This document shows, in pieces, positions 59,864 through 64,000 of a stretch of 64,000 nt of DNA. Made by a program: the position numbers and the translations under genes. Each line of letters begins with the position of its first letter. Position 1 is the stretch's first letter. This DNA is from Paenibacillus ihbetae (GTDB lineage Bacteria; Bacillota; Bacilli; Paenibacillales; Paenibacillaceae): contig NZ_CP016809.1 in NCBI RefSeq assembly GCF_002741055.1, forward strand, positions 2,378,501 to 2,442,500. The letters are read 5' to 3'. Below the pieces are notes generated by a model, which was not told the DNA's origin, made no database searches, and saw only the letters and a list, made by a program, of their open reading frames with translations.

Positions 59864-60616
59864 ATGGCTTTCGATTTCCAATTTTCAAGCCTCATAACCC
59901 CGTTTATGCCGATTCTCCGACGCTACTGCCTACAGCTTGCATCGGGCTCAAAGTGGGATGCTGAGGATCTGCTGCAGGAGTCCCTGATCAAGCTGCATCA
60001 ATCGCTGTCCCGATCTCAGGATCGCCCGATTACCAAGGCATACCTATACCAGGTCGCCCGCAGCGTCTGGATCGACAGCTATCGCAAGCAGCGCCGTCAG
60101 GCCGTGCTCTCCGGAGACGGCTTGCCGGAAAGGGAATACGAGGAGGACGGTTTCCTCACCCGAGAAACGATGGAACTGCTTGCCGGCCGGCTTACCGCCC
60201 AGCAGACGGTGCTGGTCATTCTGGTAGACATCTTCTCGTTTACGGCCAAAGAGGCGGCCCAGCTTATCGAGAGCACTGAAGGAGCCGTGAAGGAAGCATT
60301 GAGGCGAGCCCGCAAACGGTTAGCCAAGCTGCAAGCGGAGAACGAAACATCTCTTCCGCCTTCCCAGCCGAGTCAGCCTTCCGGCTCATCCGCATGGTTC
60401 GAGGGACTCATTCACGGCTTTCAAACGGCCAATCCGTACGCTATCGCCAATGCCTATCTGTCGATCAGCGCAAACCGCATCGCGCTGCATCAGGTCCAGC
60501 GTTCCGGACAGGCGCTGTCCTTTACGTTCCGGGATCCTGATGGACACTTGCTTGCCTTTACGACAAGAATTTTTTTAGAGCCCGTTTCTTTTTCCGCATC
60601 GTCTTCCGTTTCTTAG
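59864..60616 (+). CDS. ECF-like RNA polymerase sigma factor with C-terminal extension
   Basis: A 250-residue protein. Sigma region 2 is at about 5-80 (KWDAEDLLQESLIKLHQSL and AYLYQVARSVWIDSYRKQRR), region 4 at about 110-165 (LTAQQTVLVILVDIFSFTAKEAAQLIEST then EGAVKEALRRARKRL). A Ser/Pro linker leads to about 70 further residues (WFEGLIHGFQTANPYAIANAYLSI ... ALSFTFRDPDGHLLAF) that could be a SnoaL-like or other small regulatory domain. No anti-sigma gene follows, which fits ECF groups controlled by their own C-terminus. AGGAG is 8 bases before the ATG. Confidence 0.85.
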   Translation: MAFDFQFSSLITPFMPILRRYCLQLASGSKWDAEDLLQESLIKLHQSLSRSQDRPITKAYLYQVARSVWIDSYRKQRRQAVLSGDGLPEREYEEDGFLTRETMELLAGRLTAQQTVLVILVDIFSFTAKEAAQLIESTEGAVKEALRRARKRLAKLQAENETSLPPSQPSQPSGSSAWFEGLIHGFQTANPYAIANAYLSISANRIALHQVQRSGQALSFTFRDPDGHLLAFTTRIFLEPVSFSASSSVS

Positions 60617-60688
60617 AGTGATCACACCTATGGGAAGGCGTAGATGAGAAACAAGTTAACCAATTGTATAAGGAGCGTGAAAATAACC

Positions 60689-61111
60689 ATGGCAATTACA
60701 CCGCACCGCGTTGCCGTTATTCAATGGCCGGTCAAAGACGTAGAGAAATCGCTGAAATGGTATCAGGAGCTGTTGGGGGTGCAGCTGTCTTTTCCCTATA
60801 CGCCCGGAGATCCCGCCGCTTGGCTGTGCATCGGTGATGTCGGATTTGGTCTCGTACAGGCCGAGGATATCCCGAGACTTCAATTTACCGATTCGCAGGG
60901 CAAGCTTCAGCCGATCGTCCAGCTTCAAGTCGATGAGATTCAGGAGGTGTACCGGCATCTGCAGAATAGCGGGGTGACCGTCAGCGAAATGAGGTATATT
61001 GAGGACGGCGGATACAGCTTCAGCTTCACCGATCCGGACGGCAATCACGTAAGTCTGTGGGGCGGCTGGCCATCACCTGACGAAGAACGGCCGGAGCAGG
61101 CAATGAGTTAA
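60689..61111 (+). CDS. VOC (glyoxalase/bleomycin-resistance fold) protein
   Basis: A 140-residue single vicinal-oxygen-chelate protein: HRVAVIQWPVKDVEKSLKWYQELLGVQLSF starts the first beta-alpha-beta-beta-beta unit, and FSFTDPDGNHVSLWGGW ends the second, with a metal-type glutamate replaced at one expected place. Enzymatic role unknown. The start is uncertain: AAGGAG is 13 bases before this ATG, and an ATG 15 codons upstream has GGAAGG at 5 bases. It lies 70 bases after the sigma-factor gene and may be co-transcribed. Confidence 0.85.
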   Translation: MAITPHRVAVIQWPVKDVEKSLKWYQELLGVQLSFPYTPGDPAAWLCIGDVGFGLVQAEDIPRLQFTDSQGKLQPIVQLQVDEIQEVYRHLQNSGVTVSEMRYIEDGGYSFSFTDPDGNHVSLWGGWPSPDEERPEQAMS

Positions 61112-61125
61112 GCCTCATCACGACA

Positions 61126-61178
61126 CAAAAAAAGCTGTTCACCACAGCGATTCATTCGCTAAGGGAACAGCTTTTTTT
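61126..61178. terminator. bidirectional terminator
   Basis: AAAAAAAGCTGTTC pairs with GAACAGCTTTTTTT, with AGCG/CGCT inside. It ends both the VOC gene and the egsA operon. Confidence 0.85.
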
Positions 61179-61281
61179 GTGCGGTTGGCTGCCATCAGGC
61201 GACCACCGTCAAGCCATTGAAGACATGATGTCAGAAAGACAGGTAGTCGCCCTGAAGGCATACGCCCGCAGAAGCTTCGGC

Positions 61282-62523
61282 TTATCGGGCATATTCGTTA
61301 TAGATATGAAGCAAGGTCTTCCGGCTCGATCGAACGTGATGCGCTTCGCGAAGACTCCGCTGGAGCAGCTCGCCGGATATCGGAAGCTCCGACACCGATG
61401 CCGGGCCGCCGACCGAACGCATTAGTTCACTAAGCTCGGCGGGACTCGGGATTTGTTCCAGAAGCAGCCGGATGTCGCCCCAGTGCTCGGATACCCGATG
61501 ACGGATGCGGTCCGCCTCCTGCTCCGCGTTCGATCCCGTTTTCCCGAAACGCTCCGCGCGGATTTCAAGCCCTTCTTCCTTTATCTCATGGTACAGGCGC
61601 GAGATTTCAATGCAGGCTGCGCCCACCTTGGCGCCGTGGAGCAGCTGTTTCTTGCCGAGCCGGATAAACTCCATCTCCCAATAATGGGACAGATGATGCT
61701 CCGAGCCCGAAGCGGGATGCGACTGACCGAACAGCAGCATCGCAAGGCCGGACTCGATCAGCGCCTCCATCAGGATCCGGATTCCCTCCTCGGTACCTCC
61801 GGCAATTGCCCCCGCCGCATCCAAGCATTTGCGAAGTGCCGCCGCCGTGATGTCCGCGGATCGGTCCAGGTAAGGCTCTTCACCGATCAGGCTGCCGAAT
61901 TTCCAGTCGAAGAGCGAGGTGTATTTCCCCAGCATATCCCCGAACCCGGCAGCGGTCAGCGGTGCGGGTGCCTGCATGAGAATGTCGACATCGGCAAAAA
62001 TCGCGCTCGGTCCGATGGCGGGGATCGTTCTTTTTTCCCCCCGCACGATAATCGGCGCTCCCTTGGACGTAAAGCCGTCCACGGATGCCGCCGTCGGCAC
62101 CGAAAGAAACGGAAGGCCGGCGGTATAGGCCGCATACCGGCTAATATCATGAATCGTTCCTCCCCCGACAGCAAGCACGGCGCCGGCCCTGCTCTGCTGA
62201 ATATCCAGAATAACCTGGATCAGGGAGGCTTCATCGGCAATGACATCATCTTTGGCATCAGGGCGAAGCAGCGTCACCCGCACCTGAAGCGATGCACGGA
62301 CGAGGAGCTCCTCCAATGATTTGCCGGCCTTCTCGTACGTATTGCGATCAGCGACCAAGACGACCGAGGTCCAGCCTTTCTGCTCCAAGAAACCGGCAAC
62401 GCCGGATAAAGCTCCGGACTCAATCCGGATCGTCTCGACTTCATCGAGATTGGCGAGATGCTGCGCCGGCAAGTCTGCGGTCTGCTTCCTTATGTTTGAT
62501 AGCAAAGGCAAAGGGTTCGTCAT
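61282..62523 (-). CDS. egsA: sn-glycerol-1-phosphate dehydrogenase (AraM/EgsA)
   Basis: A 413-residue enzyme that reduces dihydroxyacetone phosphate to sn-glycerol-1-phosphate, the archaeal-type enantiomer; in Bacillales it feeds heptaprenylglyceryl phosphate synthesis. The NAD(P)-binding motif is AVGGGTIHDISRYAA, with PTAASVDGFTSKGAP, and metal-ligand histidines lie in SEHHLSHYWEM and LLHGAKVGAA. The ATG overlaps the stop of the phosphodiesterase gene (ATGA), with GAAGGG upstream. The context here is glycerophospholipid uptake rather than the arabinose operon of B. subtilis. Confidence 0.93.
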   Translation of the reverse strand: MTNPLPLLSNIRKQTADLPAQHLANLDEVETIRIESGALSGVAGFLEQKGWTSVVLVADRNTYEKAGKSLEELLVRASLQVRVTLLRPDAKDDVIADEASLIQVILDIQQSRAGAVLAVGGGTIHDISRYAAYTAGLPFLSVPTAASVDGFTSKGAPIIVRGEKRTIPAIGPSAIFADVDILMQAPAPLTAAGFGDMLGKYTSLFDWKFGSLIGEEPYLDRSADITAAALRKCLDAAGAIAGGTEEGIRILMEALIESGLAMLLFGQSHPASGSEHHLSHYWEMEFIRLGKKQLLHGAKVGAACIEISRLYHEIKEEGLEIRAERFGKTGSNAEQEADRIRHRVSEHWGDIRLLLEQIPSPAELSELMRSVGGPASVSELPISGELLQRSLREAHHVRSSRKTLLHIYNEYAR

Positions 62524-63284
62524 TGGGCACCCTTCTTTCGGGTCAAAGCAAGCGCCGGAAGCGGATCGTTGCAGGTCATGCCGGTTACGCCGCATTTCAG
62601 CGAAGCTTGCACCCCCTCCTCATCGTCCGGGCAGTAGCTCCAGACGAGCAGCCCTTGCTCCTGAAACCGCGCGACGATTGCCGGAGACAAAAGCGACATT
62701 TCAATGCCGATCGCCCACATTTTTGCATATGTGCCGTCTTCGCCCGGGATGAAATTCGACATTTTCTCTCCGGGAAAGCCCTGGGTCTTCATTCCGTATG
62801 CATCGTGTATATAAGCAAGCACCTCTGCATCGAAGCAGGTAAACACGCAGCGCTCCAGGTAACCGTGCCGGCCTAATATGGCGATCGTCAGATCCGCAGC
62901 TTCCTTGGCATCCGGACTTGGCTTAATCTCCACGTTGCACAGCACCTCGGGATATTCCGCCAGCAGCTCGCACAGCTCCTCCAGGGTCGGGATGACGTGG
63001 CCCTTGAACGCCTGCCCGAACCAGCCGCCCGCATCCAGCGCCTTCAGCTCCTCCAGCGTAAAGTCGCTTACCTTGCCGGTGCCATTGGTCGTCCGGTCGA
63101 CGGTTGCGTCATGAATGACGACGACCTGGCGGTCCTTGGACAGCCGAAGGTCGAATTCCAGCATGTCGACGCCGAGCTCCAGCGCTTCGCGAAATGCCGC
63201 CAGCGTATTTTCCGGATAGGCCGCTTTGTAGCCGCGGTGTGCGGCCACCATGATGCCGGCTTGTTCCTGCAGTCGTTCGATCAT
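62520..63284 (-). CDS. glycerophosphodiester phosphodiesterase (cytoplasmic, UgpQ-like)
   Basis: A 254-residue GDPD enzyme that releases glycerol phosphate from deacylated phospholipids. The catalytic pair His-Arg is in AAHRGYKAAYPENTLAAF, metal ligands in MLEFDLRLSKDRQVVVIHDATVDRTTNGTG, and Glu-x-Lys is in CNVEIKPSPD. There is no signal peptide, so it acts inside the cell on imported diesters. I start at the ATG beginning MIERLQEQ, 11 bases after AAAGGAG. It lies between a binding protein and egsA. Confidence 0.93.
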   Translation of the reverse strand: MIERLQEQAGIMVAAHRGYKAAYPENTLAAFREALELGVDMLEFDLRLSKDRQVVVIHDATVDRTTNGTGKVSDFTLEELKALDAGGWFGQAFKGHVIPTLEELCELLAEYPEVLCNVEIKPSPDAKEAADLTIAILGRHGYLERCVFTCFDAEVLAYIHDAYGMKTQGFPGEKMSNFIPGEDGTYAKMWAIGIEMSLLSPAIVARFQEQGLLVWSYCPDDEEGVQASLKCGVTGMTCNDPLPALALTRKKGAQ

Positions 63285-63319
63285 AAGTCCTGCCACTCCT
63301 TTTTTCCTGTTGTTATCGA

Positions 63320-64000
63320 TTACTGAGCCAAAATCCGCTCCGTTTCTTTCTTGAACGTGTCCAGCGTGGACGGGATATCCTTACTGTCGTACATGATGGC
63401 TTCGATCGCCGAGAAAAACTCATGCATAATTTCAGGCCATGCTACATCCTTGTTCGTATCGACGGCAAACTCCAGCTGATCGTAAGCGACCTTGCGGTTC
63501 GGCTCCTTCGCCCACAGCTCCTGCATCTTCGCCGATTCCACCATCTGCTTCGTAAACGGCAAATACCCGGATTGCAAAATAAACTCGAGCCCGCCTTCCT
63601 CCTCCATCTCCATCCAGCGGATAAACTCCCATGCGGCATCCTTATTCTTGGAAGAAGACAGCAGCGTGACATTCGCCCCTCCCGTCGGATTCGCGTGCAC
63701 TTCATCCTTCGGCAGGAAAGCCGTCACATAATCGAAATCCACCGTGCTGGCCAGACCACCGATCGAGCCTGTGGATTGGAAGATCATCCCGACCTTGCCC
63801 TCCACGAACATGCTGTTCACAATATTCCCGGAATCCTGGGCCGGCGGATAATAAAGCGCGCCCGTGCTCTGCAGATCCTTCAGATACGAGAACACCTTCT
63901 CTCCTGCCCCGTTATCGCCAAAGCCGATCGAAGTATTATCTTCATTGAAGAAGGTGCCGCCGGCCTGCGAAATCATCGCGATCGGGTACCAAGTGTCATA
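63320..64000 (-). CDS. ABC transporter solute-binding protein (UgpB-like), 5' end outside window
   Basis: The reading frame is open to the right edge (first visible codons YDTWYPIAMISQAGG). The 226 visible residues are the C-terminal part of a family-1 binding protein: GKVGMIFQSTGSIGGLAS, TGGANVTLLSSSKNKDAAWEFIRWME, and KKETERILAQ at the end. Related UgpB proteins bind glycerol-3-phosphate or glycerophosphodiesters, which fits the phosphodiesterase 35 bases downstream. The missing N-terminus prevents a firm assignment. Confidence 0.88.
   Translation of the reverse strand, partial: YDTWYPIAMISQAGGTFFNEDNTSIGFGDNGAGEKVFSYLKDLQSTGALYYPPAQDSGNIVNSMFVEGKVGMIFQSTGSIGGLASTVDFDYVTAFLPKDEVHANPTGGANVTLLSSSKNKDAAWEFIRWMEMEEEGGLEFILQSGYLPFTKQMVESAKMQELWAKEPNRKVAYDQLEFAVDTNKDVAWPEIMHEFFSAIEAIMYDSKDIPSTLDTFKKETERILAQ

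Noticed and set aside
59688-59888. Possible 66-residue minus-strand gene between the chemoreceptor and the sigma factor
   Set aside because: No ribosome binding site, overlaps the sigma-factor start, and composition is not protein-like.

Overview
The window looks like a chromosomal segment of a Paenibacillus-type Firmicute. The evidence is gene content and style: EcsAB, a BceRSAB-type bacitracin module, YneF, YwbE, a type I signal peptidase of the SipS kind, bacilliredoxin, an SLH-domain surface protein, a sigma-D type motility promoter, strong AGGAGG ribosome binding sites, and frequent GTG and TTG starts. Base composition is moderately GC-rich and even, apart from a few low-complexity linkers. 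I see no rRNA or tRNA genes, no CRISPR array, no transposase and no prophage, so this is mostly ordinary chromosome with some accessory regulatory and surface modules.

Layout. 0.1-3 kb: sipS, a QueG-Ogt fusion and yneF, all on the minus strand. 3-5 kb: a MITE-like repeat, an acetyltransferase and a nucleotidyltransferase. 5.1-11.3 kb: a four-gene minus-strand operon with a large secreted beta-rich protein, an ABC ATPase with a repetitive tail, a MacB-type permease and an HlyD/MacA-type adaptor. 11.4-12.2 kb: sodA. 12.4-15.4 kb: acpS, mutY and an MFS exporter. 15.7-19.2 kb: nadE, a bacilliredoxin, a 37-residue protein and a sporulation-type histidine kinase. 19.3-25.4 kb: a flavoprotein, ecsAB, a MarR regulator and a 14-TM drug exporter. 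25.4-29.3 kb: an ECF transporter of YkoEDC type. 29.5-35.3 kb: small housekeeping and stress genes, including a hydrolase, fRMsr, a lipoprotein, YwbE, an NlpC/P60 hydrolase and a pirin.

35.4-44.1 kb is the cell-envelope stress part. One autoregulated-looking two-component system has 11-bp TTCAG operator repeats. It is followed by bceR-bceS, a promoter with a textbook BceR box, bceAB, a DedA/UptA-type undecaprenyl-phosphate translocase candidate and uppP. Together these would sense, remove and recycle antibiotic-bound lipid carrier. 44.1-47.5 kb: a long palindromic element, then a cyclic-di-GMP-I riboswitch with its own terminator controlling an SLH-anchored adhesin-like protein.

47.6-57.2 kb: carbohydrate genes, with an AraC regulator fused to a jelly-roll-like domain, two overlapping Gfo/Idh/MocA dehydrogenases, a type B carboxylesterase, a sugar ABC importer (SBP and two permeases, no ATPase locally) and a PheC-like solute-binding protein. 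57.5-61.1 kb: a methyl-accepting chemotaxis receptor behind a near-perfect sigma-D promoter, an ECF-like sigma factor with an extra C-terminal domain, and a VOC protein. 61.3-64 kb: a glycerophospholipid operon, with a solute-binding protein cut by the window edge, a glycerophosphodiesterase and an archaeal-type glycerol-1-phosphate dehydrogenase.
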